This document shows, piece by piece, positions 35,575 through 43,831 of a DNA stretch of 64,000 bases. How positions within the stretch are numbered: position 1 is the stretch's first letter; the number at the start of each line of letters is the position of its first letter. The notes under the pieces were generated by a model. The model saw only the letters and a list, made by a program, of their open reading frames with translations. It was not told the DNA's origin and searched no databases. The stretch is from an uncultured Myxococcales bacterium (lineage in GTDB: Bacteria; Myxococcota_A; UBA9042): NCBI GenBank assembly GCA_903842345.1, contig CAIMLR010000027.1, forward strand, positions 1 to 64,000. Direction: 5' to 3'. Position numbers and translations under genes: made by a program.

Positions 35575-37179
35575 ATGGCCGCGCCTGAACGGGAGCCGCA
35601 ATCCAACGCGGATCGCGAGCAACTGCGCCAGCAGCTCATCTTGCAGCATCTCCTCGTCAAGACGTTGCGGCGGCAGCCCCGGCTGATTCCGCTGCTCGTC
35701 GTCGCGCTTGTCGCCGCCCACGTGCTGCTGCCGTCGCTGGCCCGCAGCGGCGGAAGCAATCCGACCTTGCCGGTCATTCTCGCTTTTGGCCACCTCGATC
35801 ACGCGATTCGCGCCGGCCAGTGGTGGCGGCTGCTCTCGTCGTGGGTGTTGCACCAGGGGAGCTTTCACCTGTTCGGCAATATCCTGTTCCTGCTTGTCCT
35901 CGGTCGGCCCGTTGAGGCGGCCTGGGGCCCCGCGCGCACGTGGCTCATTTGCCTCGGCGCTGGTCTGGCCGGCAGCCTGCTGGCGCTGAACGCGCACACG
36001 CCGATCATGGTCGGCGCGTCTGGCGTCATCATGGGCTTGTGCGGCGCGACGATCGCGCTGGGCATTCGCCTCTGGCCGCGGCTCAGCGGCCCGCTGCGCG
36101 GCGCGCTTGTGTACGGTCCGGTGGCGTTTCTGGTGCTGCGGCTGACTTTTGACGGGCTGTTTGGCGAAGTCGAGCACCTCAATCCGCAGGCCCATCAGGG
36201 CGGCGCGCTCGCGGGCTTCGTCCTTGGCATGGTCCTGCATCCGCAGTTGCCGGGTCTTGGCGCGCGGCGCATGCGGCGTGGCTGGACGCGTCTCGCGGTC
36301 GCGGCGTCGTCGTTCGTGTTCGCCGTCGCGCTCGGTCAGGCGCTCGGCCACCTGCGCCATCCTGTGCGGCTGCCGTCGGTGGTGACGCAGGAGGTGACGG
36401 TTGGCGGCCAAAAGCTCGTGTTGCCGGCCGGTCTGCAGCGCGGCCTGCTGCGCCGTGGTCAGTGCGTGGGCGAGGATACCAACATTGACTGGGCGCTCCA
36501 AACGGGCCGCACGGTGTGTTTTCCGCTCGAGCCGTTTGGCATGTTGCTGCTGGACCGCCGCGACCACCTGTTGACGCTGGACGCCAACGACCTTGCGGCG
36601 ATGCGCGCGGCCGATCAAACCGGTCGACTGGTGCAGAGCGAGCCGAGCGTCATGTTGTACCCGCTGGGCGAAAACCTGCTGTGGCTGCTCCAGGCGCCGG
36701 ATCCGGCGCTGCGGTGGCACGCTTCCGCGCTCATTCCGCTGCTGCCCCCACCGGGCTCGGCGATTGTGCGGTCGCTGCCGCTGACGGGCCGCTGGCTGTT
36801 GCCGTGGCAAATCGCGCTGGCGCTGGCCGTGGATGCGCCGCTGCCCGACGCCATCGATCTGGGCGACGGCGTGCAGCTCCTGATCGGCGACAACCGGGTG
36901 CTGCAGGATCCGCGCGGCCGCGACGTTGTGCCGCTGGCGATGGCCGGGCGCGCGCGCCAGTTCATGCGCCTCCAACCCGGCGTGATGGCGTACCCGCTGC
37001 CGACAGACCGGCTCGCGGTGCTCCTGGGCCCGGATTCGCGTCTCGACGATTTTGCCGCGCGGCTGCTGCCGAACCTTCCGCCGTCGATTGTCCCGCCGCC
37101 GCCGTCGATGGCAGCGTGGCTGGATTGGCTCGCGACCCCGCTGGGCTTGCCGCCGTCCCCGACGCCCGCGTTCAAGTGA
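35575..37179 (+). CDS. rhomboid intramembrane serine protease with long C-terminal extension
   Basis: A 534-residue membrane protein. The rhomboid core spans about residues 35-240: the catalytic serine is S149 in GASGVIMG, and the catalytic histidine is H207 in HQGGALAGFVLG; HQGSFHLFGNILFLL upstream is the usual first-loop/TM2 segment. One more hydrophobic helix (about 240-260) is followed by a C-terminal region of about 270 residues that rhomboids do not normally have. It looks soluble and is rich in PLG, LLL and DNR segments, but I cannot name a fold. It probably cleaves membrane-anchored substrates. No partner substrate is identifiable. Confidence 0.9.
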   Translation: MAAPEREPQSNADREQLRQQLILQHLLVKTLRRQPRLIPLLVVALVAAHVLLPSLARSGGSNPTLPVILAFGHLDHAIRAGQWWRLLSSWVLHQGSFHLFGNILFLLVLGRPVEAAWGPARTWLICLGAGLAGSLLALNAHTPIMVGASGVIMGLCGATIALGIRLWPRLSGPLRGALVYGPVAFLVLRLTFDGLFGEVEHLNPQAHQGGALAGFVLGMVLHPQLPGLGARRMRRGWTRLAVAASSFVFAVALGQALGHLRHPVRLPSVVTQEVTVGGQKLVLPAGLQRGLLRRGQCVGEDTNIDWALQTGRTVCFPLEPFGMLLLDRRDHLLTLDANDLAAMRAADQTGRLVQSEPSVMLYPLGENLLWLLQAPDPALRWHASALIPLLPPPGSAIVRSLPLTGRWLLPWQIALALAVDAPLPDAIDLGDGVQLLIGDNRVLQDPRGRDVVPLAMAGRARQFMRLQPGVMAYPLPTDRLAVLLGPDSRLDDFAARLLPNLPPSIVPPPPSMAAWLDWLATPLGLPPSPTPAFK

Positions 37180-37221
37180 CGCCGCGGCGCGCTTGCGCTA
37201 CCCTGACGCCAGCGGGCGACG

Positions 37222-37893
37222 ATGCCCCACGAGCTGAACATGAGCCAGACGCCTGCCGCCCAGAAACCGCCCAAACCGCCGCGCAAGTTGCCGCGTTGGG
37301 TCTACTTGGTGCTCTTCGTCGTCGTGGTGGCGCTGCCGTTCATGCGCCAGTTGACCCAGCGCAGCGGCGCCGACAAGGAAGCGCTGGCGACGCTCACGGA
37401 GATGGGCGCCGAGCCGATCAACCGGCCGCTGCGCGATGAAGAACTGGACATGCCGGTCCAAACGCACGACGGCAAGACCACGACGCTGCGGACGCTGATG
37501 GCGAGCGGGGACGCAGTCATTCTCCATTTCTGGGCGAGCTGGTGCGGGCCGTGCATGGAAGAGCTGCCGGAGATCGGCAAGCTGGCCCAAGCGCTGCGCG
37601 GTCGGCGCGTGCAGGTGGTCTCCGTGAGCCACGACGACGAGTGGGCGGACGCGGACGCTGCGTTGGTCAAGACCAATGGCAAGGCCCAGCCGGATGCCGG
37701 CGTGTGGCTCCGCGAGCTTGAAGGGCAGTCGGGCGAGGAGAGCAAGATGCTGCGCGTCCGTCTGGGCACGCTGCAACTGCCGGAAACGTACATTCTTGTC
37801 GATGGCCAGGCGCTGGTTCGGCTGATCGCCAGCCAACCTTGGTCCAATCCGCGGCTGATGCGCGCGCTGGAACGTCTGGCGCCGCTGCGCTGA
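37222..37893 (+). CDS. membrane-anchored TlpA-like thioredoxin
   Basis: A 223-residue protein with an N-terminal anchor (about 30-42, VYLVLFVVVVALPF) and a thioredoxin-fold domain facing the periplasm. The active site is WASWCGPCMEELPEI, the TlpA/ResA type. It probably keeps cysteines reduced in the periplasm, for cytochrome c or lipoprotein maturation, though no ccm gene is nearby. Starts at 37222 and 37240 are both possible. The next gene begins 13 bases later. Confidence 0.92.
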   Translation: MPHELNMSQTPAAQKPPKPPRKLPRWVYLVLFVVVVALPFMRQLTQRSGADKEALATLTEMGAEPINRPLRDEELDMPVQTHDGKTTTLRTLMASGDAVILHFWASWCGPCMEELPEIGKLAQALRGRRVQVVSVSHDDEWADADAALVKTNGKAQPDAGVWLRELEGQSGEESKMLRVRLGTLQLPETYILVDGQALVRLIASQPWSNPRLMRALERLAPLR

Positions 37894-37905
37894 CAAAAGG
37901 ACGCC

Positions 37906-38934
37906 GTGGAAGACGCCCAGCCCACTTCGCCTGACGCCGCGCCTTTGGCGGACGCTGCCGTTGAGCCCGTGCTCCTGCCGCCGCACGGTCTTTGGGCCGT
38001 GGCGCTGGCGCTGTTTGTCCTGAGCGCCGTGGCGGCCATCGTCTGGTCGCCGCCCTTGCACCCGCACTTGCAGCCGAGCCTGGTGCTGGAGACGTGGCGC
38101 GACGTCGATCTTGCGGCGCTTCGTCAGCCCGACGACGCGCTGCTGCGGCTGCCGGCGGGGGGACCCGAGCAGCAGGCGCTGCACGCGACGATCCAGACGC
38201 AATTCAAGCAGTACTTGCGGCGCGAGGCGGCCTTGCGCGGTGAAACTGGCGACGACGCGGCGGCGCGGTTGGCGTTGGGCGCGGTGGAGGAATCCGTCCG
38301 CACGCTGGTCCAGCGCTGGGGTGCGGACGCGCTGCGGCGGCTGGCGGTGCAATTTGGCCGCGACGTGCGGGTTGCCGCCGAACGGGCGATCCTCACGGCG
38401 CGCGCGGCGCATCAGCCGTTTTCCGTGCATTTGCAGGCGCAGCCCTTGCCATCGGACGTGTCCGCATTGACCGACCTCGCGGGTGCGCTGGGGACGACGC
38501 TGGCGCACGCCGGCATCGATCGGCAAGTGCACGACGGCAAGCTGGATCCGGCCGCGGGCCAAGTGATCGAGAGCATCGCCCAAGCGCGCTTTCTGCGACT
38601 GGGCGCGCGCGTCGTGGGTGGCGCACCGCAGCTGCCGTCGGCCGCGTGGCTCTTCGTGCAGCATTTCCGGGTTGAGGCGCACGCGGGTCTGGATCTGGAC
38701 CGCCGTCTGGCGCTGCTCGACGAGCTTGCAACGGCCGATCCGGCCTATCCGAGCGATTACGCCCGCGGCGTCCTGTTGGCACGCGAGGAAGAGTACGCCA
38801 AGGCTGTGCCGTGGTTTGAGCGGGCAAGCACGCATGGGCCGTTTGCCCGCCAAGCGCACGACAACGCCCGCTGGTGTCGCGAACGCGCCGCCGCTGCGTC
38901 AGCTAACGGGCAACAGCCGTCGCCAGCGCCTTGA
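37906..38934 (+). CDS. membrane-anchored TPR-like protein, function unknown
   Basis: A 342-residue protein with one hydrophobic segment (about 28-46, GLWAVALALFVLSAVAAIVW). The rest is helical and Ala/Arg/Leu-rich; a weak TPR-like unit (EEEYAKAVPWFERASTHG) lies near the end. I see no enzyme motif. The GTG start follows AAAAGGAC. It is coupled with the thioredoxin upstream. Its last 32 bases overlap the convergent end of murD, an unusual but acceptable overlap. Confidence 0.65.
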   Translation: MEDAQPTSPDAAPLADAAVEPVLLPPHGLWAVALALFVLSAVAAIVWSPPLHPHLQPSLVLETWRDVDLAALRQPDDALLRLPAGGPEQQALHATIQTQFKQYLRREAALRGETGDDAAARLALGAVEESVRTLVQRWGADALRRLAVQFGRDVRVAAERAILTARAAHQPFSVHLQAQPLPSDVSALTDLAGALGTTLAHAGIDRQVHDGKLDPAAGQVIESIAQARFLRLGARVVGGAPQLPSAAWLFVQHFRVEAHAGLDLDRRLALLDELATADPAYPSDYARGVLLAREEEYAKAVPWFERASTHGPFARQAHDNARWCRERAAAASANGQQPSPAP

Positions 38935-40381
38935 CCGCGTCCTGAAAGACATCGCCGCGGTGCGCATAGCTCTTGAACATGTCAAAACTGGCGCACGCAG
39001 GGCTCAGGAGCACGATGCCGCCGGGCGACGCCAGCTGCAGCCCGCGCGCCACTGCTTCCTCCATCGACGCGCAGCGTTCCGCGGACAGCGATTCCGGCAG
39101 CGTGGCGGCGATGCGATCGGCCGTCTGGCCCAGCAGCAGGACGTGCGCCGCGCGCTGGCCGACGACGTCGCCGAGCTCGGCAAAATCGGAGTCCTTTTCA
39201 CTGCCCCCGCCGATCCAGACGAGCTTCTCGCCCGGCTTGAGCGTCATCGCTTCCAGGCCCGCGATGGCGGCGTGCGGATTGGTGGCCTTGGAATCGTCGA
39301 CAAACCGCACGTTGCCGATGCTGCCGGCCGGCTCCAGCCGATGCGAGGGCAGCGAAAACGTCTGGAGACCGCGGCGAATCGCCGCGAGCGACGTGCCGAG
39401 CCCGAGCGCCAGGCCACATGCGGCCAGCGCGTTTTCCACGTTGTGGATGCCGAGGATCGGCGCCTTGCCCAAGCGCCCCATTTCGCTGAACCAGCCAAGC
39501 TCCACGCGCGCGTCGTCGGCCAGCGACAGGATCAGCCGCTCGCCGTCAAAACCCAGGCCGACGTCCGGCACGCGCTTCACCGTGAACGGCAGGTAATTCA
39601 GCTTGCGGCTCGCCTGCGCGTCGCGGTGCGGCGCCAGGTCGGGATCGTCGCCGTTGATGAGGAAGGTGTCGCCCATGGCCATGGCGCGGCCAACGGATAC
39701 TTTCTGCGCGACGTAGGCGGAAAAGTCGCCGCCAAACCAATCCATGTGATCTTCCGCGACGTTGGTCACGACGGCGACGCGCGGGCGAAAGAGCGAGCAG
39801 GCGTAGAGTTGGAACGCGCTGATTTCCGCGACGACCACGTCGTCGGGCCCCATCGTGTCGAGGAAATCGCAGAGCGGATCGCCGATGTTGCCGCCGACGA
39901 CGACCGTGTGACCGGCCTCGCGCAGGAGGTGGGCAAGCCACAGCGTCGTCGTGGTCTTGCCGTCCGTGCCCGTGATCGCGGCGATGGGGTGGCCGGCGCC
40001 CTGATTGGCGGCGCGATCCAGCCGGTAAAACAGCTCCACTTCGCTCACGACCGCCGTGGCCAGCGCGGCGATGCCTTTGTAGCGCGGGGCGTGCGGCATC
40101 AGGCCGGGGGAGACGACGAAGATGTCGCCGCGGCGGCCAATCGGACCGGTGCCACCGAGGCCGACCTGTGCCACCACGCGTCGGTCCAGCGCGGCCAGCG
40201 ACTGTGCCAGTTTGTCGGCCGGCTGATCGTCAATCGCCAGGACTTCCGCGCCGCGCTTGCACAGGGCATTGGCCGCGCTCACGCCGGACTTGCCGAGGCC
40301 CACAACGGTGAAGCTTGCGCCGCTCAGGTCGTCCCACACCGCGTGCTTTGCCAGCGCGGCGTTGCGTTCCAGACTGCTCAT
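38903..40381 (-). CDS. murD: UDP-N-acetylmuramoylalanine-D-glutamate ligase
   Basis: MurD (492 residues) adds D-Glu to UDP-MurNAc-L-Ala. I start at the ATG at 40381 (MSSLERNAALAKH), behind GAGG; the longer frame upstream overlaps murC. The N-terminal Rossmann part has VVGLGKSGVSAANAL; the P-loop is GTDGKTTTT; further Mur signatures are NVAEDHMDWFGGDF and FVDDSKATNPHA. It lies ten bases after murC. The usual ftsW/murG neighbours are absent. Confidence 0.96.
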   Translation of the reverse strand: MSSLERNAALAKHAVWDDLSGASFTVVGLGKSGVSAANALCKRGAEVLAIDDQPADKLAQSLAALDRRVVAQVGLGGTGPIGRRGDIFVVSPGLMPHAPRYKGIAALATAVVSEVELFYRLDRAANQGAGHPIAAITGTDGKTTTTLWLAHLLREAGHTVVVGGNIGDPLCDFLDTMGPDDVVVAEISAFQLYACSLFRPRVAVVTNVAEDHMDWFGGDFSAYVAQKVSVGRAMAMGDTFLINGDDPDLAPHRDAQASRKLNYLPFTVKRVPDVGLGFDGERLILSLADDARVELGWFSEMGRLGKAPILGIHNVENALAACGLALGLGTSLAAIRRGLQTFSLPSHRLEPAGSIGNVRFVDDSKATNPHAAIAGLEAMTLKPGEKLVWIGGGSEKDSDFAELGDVVGQRAAHVLLLGQTADRIAATLPESLSAERCASMEEAVARGLQLASPGGIVLLSPACASFDMFKSYAHRGDVFQDAVKALATAVAR

Positions 40382-40391
40382 GGTGGCCTCG

Positions 40392-41801
40392 TCAATGGGC
40401 GTTGCGGATCGCGGCGTAGCGATCGGCCATTTGGAACAGGTCGTCGCCGCCAAAAAACAGCACGGTCGCGGGCGCTATCACCTGCTGCTCAAGCCAGCCG
40501 GGAATGTCGTCCAGCGCGTGGATGTAGGTGACGTCCGGCACGACTTCGCGGATCTTCGCGCACAGCGTGTGGACGTCCGTACCCGGAATCGGAACTTCAC
40601 CCGCCGTGTAAAGCTCCGTCACCAGCACGCGATCGGCCAGCTTGAACGCCTCACGGTAGTCGTCCTGCAGGTAGTGGATCATCGTGAAGCGGTAGGGTTT
40701 GAACACCGCGATGATCGGCCCGTTGGCCTGCTCCTTGGCCGCTTCAAGCACGCGCGCGATGCCCGTCGGATGCGAAATGTAGTCCTTGACCACCTCCACG
40801 CCGTTGGCGTCGACGAGCGTGAAGCGGTTCTCCAGGCCCTTGTACTGCGGCACCGCCGTCTGGATGTCGGCAAAAGCCGCGCCCGCCGCCAGTGCCGTGG
40901 CGATCGCGCCGAGGATGTTGGACGCGTTGTACTTGCCCGGCAGCGCCGTGTGCACGCGACCCAGCAGTTGGTAGGACCCGTCCTCCTGCCGTTGCTCGAC
41001 GTCGAAGCTCGCGGCCATGCGCCGGGTCTCCACGTTGGAGCCGCGGATATCGGACGCGCCGCCAAAGCCAAACGTCAGCAGCTTGGCGCCTGAAGGCAGC
41101 CGCAGCTTGGCGAGGATCTTGCGCACGCCGTCGTCGTCCGCGTTCAGCACGGCCACGCGCAGGTTCTTGTTGTCGTGGAAGAACTGCAGGACCGCGGATT
41201 CCAGCTTGGACCACTCCGGGTAGTAGTTCAGGTGGTCGAGTTCCAGGTTGTTGAGAACGGCGTATTCCGGCTGGCTGTTGATCAGCGAACCGTCCGACTC
41301 GTCCACTTCCGCGACAAGCCATTCCCCGTGCTTGCCCGCGACCGGCGCCCGCGCGTTGAGGCGGTAGTTCTCCAGCAAGCCGCCGATCACGAAGCCGGGC
41401 TGAAATCCCGCCTGATCCAGCAGCCACGTGATGCCCGCGGACACCGTGCCCTTGCCGTGCGTGCCAATCACGCCCACGCCGTGCACGCCTTCCAGCAGCG
41501 CCCCCAGCGCCTCGGAGCGATGCAGCAGCCGCAGGCCATCGTGCTTGGCGGCGACGAGCTCCGGGTTGCCCGACGGAATCGCGGTCGACACGATCACCGT
41601 GTCCGCCTTGCCGAGGTTGTCCGGCTTCTGGCCGATGGTGATCGGAATCCCCAACTCACGCAGCTGCTTGGTGATTTGCGACTCGCGCACGTCCGAACCC
41701 TGCACGTGCAGGCCGCGGGCGTGCAGCAGGCGAGCGACGGCTGATACGCCGATTCCGCCAATGCCAATGAGGTGATAGATGCCAGGCGTGAGGACGGTCA
41801 T
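40392..41801 (-). CDS. murC: UDP-N-acetylmuramate-L-alanine ligase (MurC-type)
   Basis: A 469-residue Mur ligase that joins L-Ala to UDP-MurNAc. The start is the ATG at 41801 (MTVLTPGIYHLIGIGGIGVSAVA); the frame upstream is Arg/Ala/Gly noise. Two usual MurC motifs differ: the P-loop reads GTHGKGTVS rather than GTHGKTTTT, and the DYxHHPTE segment reads DYISHPTG. The GKG(S/T) form occurs in folylpolyglutamate synthases, so ATP binding may still work. It could be a true MurC in a divergent lineage or a sister ligase such as Mpl. Position immediately upstream of murD favours MurC. Confidence 0.82.
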   Translation of the reverse strand: MTVLTPGIYHLIGIGGIGVSAVARLLHARGLHVQGSDVRESQITKQLRELGIPITIGQKPDNLGKADTVIVSTAIPSGNPELVAAKHDGLRLLHRSEALGALLEGVHGVGVIGTHGKGTVSAGITWLLDQAGFQPGFVIGGLLENYRLNARAPVAGKHGEWLVAEVDESDGSLINSQPEYAVLNNLELDHLNYYPEWSKLESAVLQFFHDNKNLRVAVLNADDDGVRKILAKLRLPSGAKLLTFGFGGASDIRGSNVETRRMAASFDVEQRQEDGSYQLLGRVHTALPGKYNASNILGAIATALAAGAAFADIQTAVPQYKGLENRFTLVDANGVEVVKDYISHPTGIARVLEAAKEQANGPIIAVFKPYRFTMIHYLQDDYREAFKLADRVLVTELYTAGEVPIPGTDVHTLCAKIREVVPDVTYIHALDDIPGWLEQQVIAPATVLFFGGDDLFQMADRYAAIRNAH

Positions 41802-41884
41802 GGTGTTACTCGCGGGCGGGGATCGGGTGCGCGTGGTGCGCGAGACGCGTTTAGCAGAGGTGAACGGCCGTGTCGATCCTCGCG

Positions 41885-43786
41885 CTATTGCCCACACGCC
41901 GCGCGCAACTCCGCGAGCGTGGCCTTTTCCGCGTCGGTCATGTCGGCGAATTTGGCGGCTTCTGCGAGCGCGCGCTTGCACCCGGCGGCATCCTGCTCCC
42001 CTCGCCACGCGACCTGCGCCGCCCCGAGCCAGCCGTGCGCGGCGCCGAGCTGCCCAGCGTCCGTGAACAGCGACTTCGCCATCCGGCTGTTCTCCGCGAT
42101 GTGCAGCTTTTTCCCCGCCACCAGCCGCTGCGCCTGCTCCAGCAGCCGGGTGCGCAGGGACGCCTGCCATTGCGCGCGGTCGTCGACGAGTTCCGTGCCT
42201 GGCCGCACGCCGCATTTGCCCGCGAGCAGCGACATCTCCGCGTCGCCCTGCTGCGCGGTCAGCGCCCGCAGCGCGTGTTTCTGGCAGCGCTGCCGTTGCG
42301 CCGGCAGGTAGTGGATCATCAGCCGCGCGAGCTCGCGATCGCCGCGCCAATCGCCTTCAAACGCCGCGACTTCCCACTTGAGCGCGGCAAAAACCGGCTG
42401 CGTTTGCGCCACCGCGCTCCCTTCCTCAAACTTGTGCCGTGCTGCCTGCCGCGCCGCCTCGCGCGCCTGTTCCGCAACGCGCGCGGACGTTGTGCTCGCC
42501 GCTTCCGGCAGCGGCGCGGTCTCCGTCGCTTCATGGCCGCCGCGGGTCCTGGCCACGACTGACGCCACGCCGCGATCGTCGATGTGCACCTGGTGTTCGC
42601 CGTTGCGCCTGGGCGATCGCGCCGACCCGAGCATCCGCGCGCCAACGCCGACGATGACGACGAGGATCACCACCTGGCCGATCAACAGCAGCTGCTTCTG
42701 TTTGCGCACGGCGGGCGTCAGCGCCGACGAGGGCCGCCGACCTCCCGACCACGCCGGCTGACGGAAAGACTCTGGCGACAAGTCCGGAATTGGCCGGGAC
42801 GGCGTGCGGTGCCGCGCTTTGGGCTGCGCGAGTCGTGAATCGGCCGCGAGGTTGCCCGACAAATCGTGGTTCTCCAGCCACGCGACGTGCTCGCCGCGCT
42901 TTTCCAGCCACTTGGACAGCGGCCATTCGCCGTCCGGCCCCGCGATGCTCGTCTCGACCGTCATTTCTGAAGGATCGTGGCGCAGTTGCAGGCGCTTCAG
43001 GCCCGGCGCCGCGGCGAACAGGAAACACTGCGTGCGCTTGAGCCGCGGATGCGGCAACGTTCGGATGAACGGCGAGAGCTCCAGCAACGCCGACGCGTCC
43101 GGATTGCTCCAATACACGGTGTCCAGCAGCAGGTGCGCCGTCCACGACGCTTCGACCGATGGCGGTGTCTCGCCGCCGCCGACGAGGAACTGGATGCGCC
43201 CGGTAAAGCCGTTGTTGCGCAGCGTCGTCAGCGTCGCCGGCCGCAGGAGACGATACGGCCCGAGCCACGAGAGCGACTCGCAGAGCGCGAGCGTCGCCAC
43301 CACCAGGCGTTCCGTCGGTGTGCCCGACTCCTCGATGACCAGCGTGTCCGCCTCGTACATCAGCTCGCGCCGCAGCTTGAGCACTTTTTCGAGCAGCCGC
43401 TGGCCCGCGGCCGGCTCACCGCGCGGACCGTGCGCCCAGACGAGCAACTCCAGGGCAAAGGGTCGCGGTTCCGTGCGGCGAAAAATCGCGTCGACGCACG
43501 CGTTCAGCAGCGCGTACCACGTGTCTGGCTGCGGCTCATCCAGGCTCGGCAGCAGGTTCTCAACATCCTTGACGGGCGGCCCGCGGAGGTAGTCGCTGAG
43601 CGCCAGCACGCCCAGCGTGCGCAGCAGCACGTCGATGAGCCCGAGGAGCCGCTGTTCCAGTTGCGCGTTGGTCCGGGCCAGCAGGACTTGCTGCCACGCC
43701 GCGGCAATCGGCTGCGGCAGGTGCTTGCACACCGCCTGCTGCTCCTCGTCGAGACTGCCAACTGTGCCGATGGCACCGGTATTCAT
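41885..43786 (-). CDS. single-pass membrane protein of unknown function
   Basis: A 633-residue protein I do not recognise. The start is ATG 43786 (MNTGAIGTVGSLDEEQ), behind GGGG; a TTG at 43798 is possible. The N-terminal 345 residues are soluble and helical in the first third (LPQPIAAAWQQVLLARTN...LLGLIDVLLRTLGVLALSDYL) and mixed after that. One membrane helix follows (about 365-385, LLLIGQVVILVVIVGVG), with basic residues on the N-terminal side, so the N-terminus should be cytoplasmic. The C-terminal 240 residues would be periplasmic and helical. It lies between an S1-domain gene and murC on the same strand. Confidence 0.65.
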   Translation of the reverse strand: MNTGAIGTVGSLDEEQQAVCKHLPQPIAAAWQQVLLARTNAQLEQRLLGLIDVLLRTLGVLALSDYLRGPPVKDVENLLPSLDEPQPDTWYALLNACVDAIFRRTEPRPFALELLVWAHGPRGEPAAGQRLLEKVLKLRRELMYEADTLVIEESGTPTERLVVATLALCESLSWLGPYRLLRPATLTTLRNNGFTGRIQFLVGGGETPPSVEASWTAHLLLDTVYWSNPDASALLELSPFIRTLPHPRLKRTQCFLFAAAPGLKRLQLRHDPSEMTVETSIAGPDGEWPLSKWLEKRGEHVAWLENHDLSGNLAADSRLAQPKARHRTPSRPIPDLSPESFRQPAWSGGRRPSSALTPAVRKQKQLLLIGQVVILVVIVGVGARMLGSARSPRRNGEHQVHIDDRGVASVVARTRGGHEATETAPLPEAASTTSARVAEQAREAARQAARHKFEEGSAVAQTQPVFAALKWEVAAFEGDWRGDRELARLMIHYLPAQRQRCQKHALRALTAQQGDAEMSLLAGKCGVRPGTELVDDRAQWQASLRTRLLEQAQRLVAGKKLHIAENSRMAKSLFTDAGQLGAAHGWLGAAQVAWRGEQDAAGCKRALAEAAKFADMTDAEKATLAELRAACGQ

Positions 43787-43831
43787 CAGGAGCCCCAAAT
43801 GGCCGCGGCGAGAGTCGCCCGAGTCAATGGG

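Noticed and set aside
33745-36975. minus-strand frame of 1076 codons opposite the lipoprotein/rhomboid region
   Set aside because: Same GC-bias effect; the rhomboid active-site residues lie on the plus strand.
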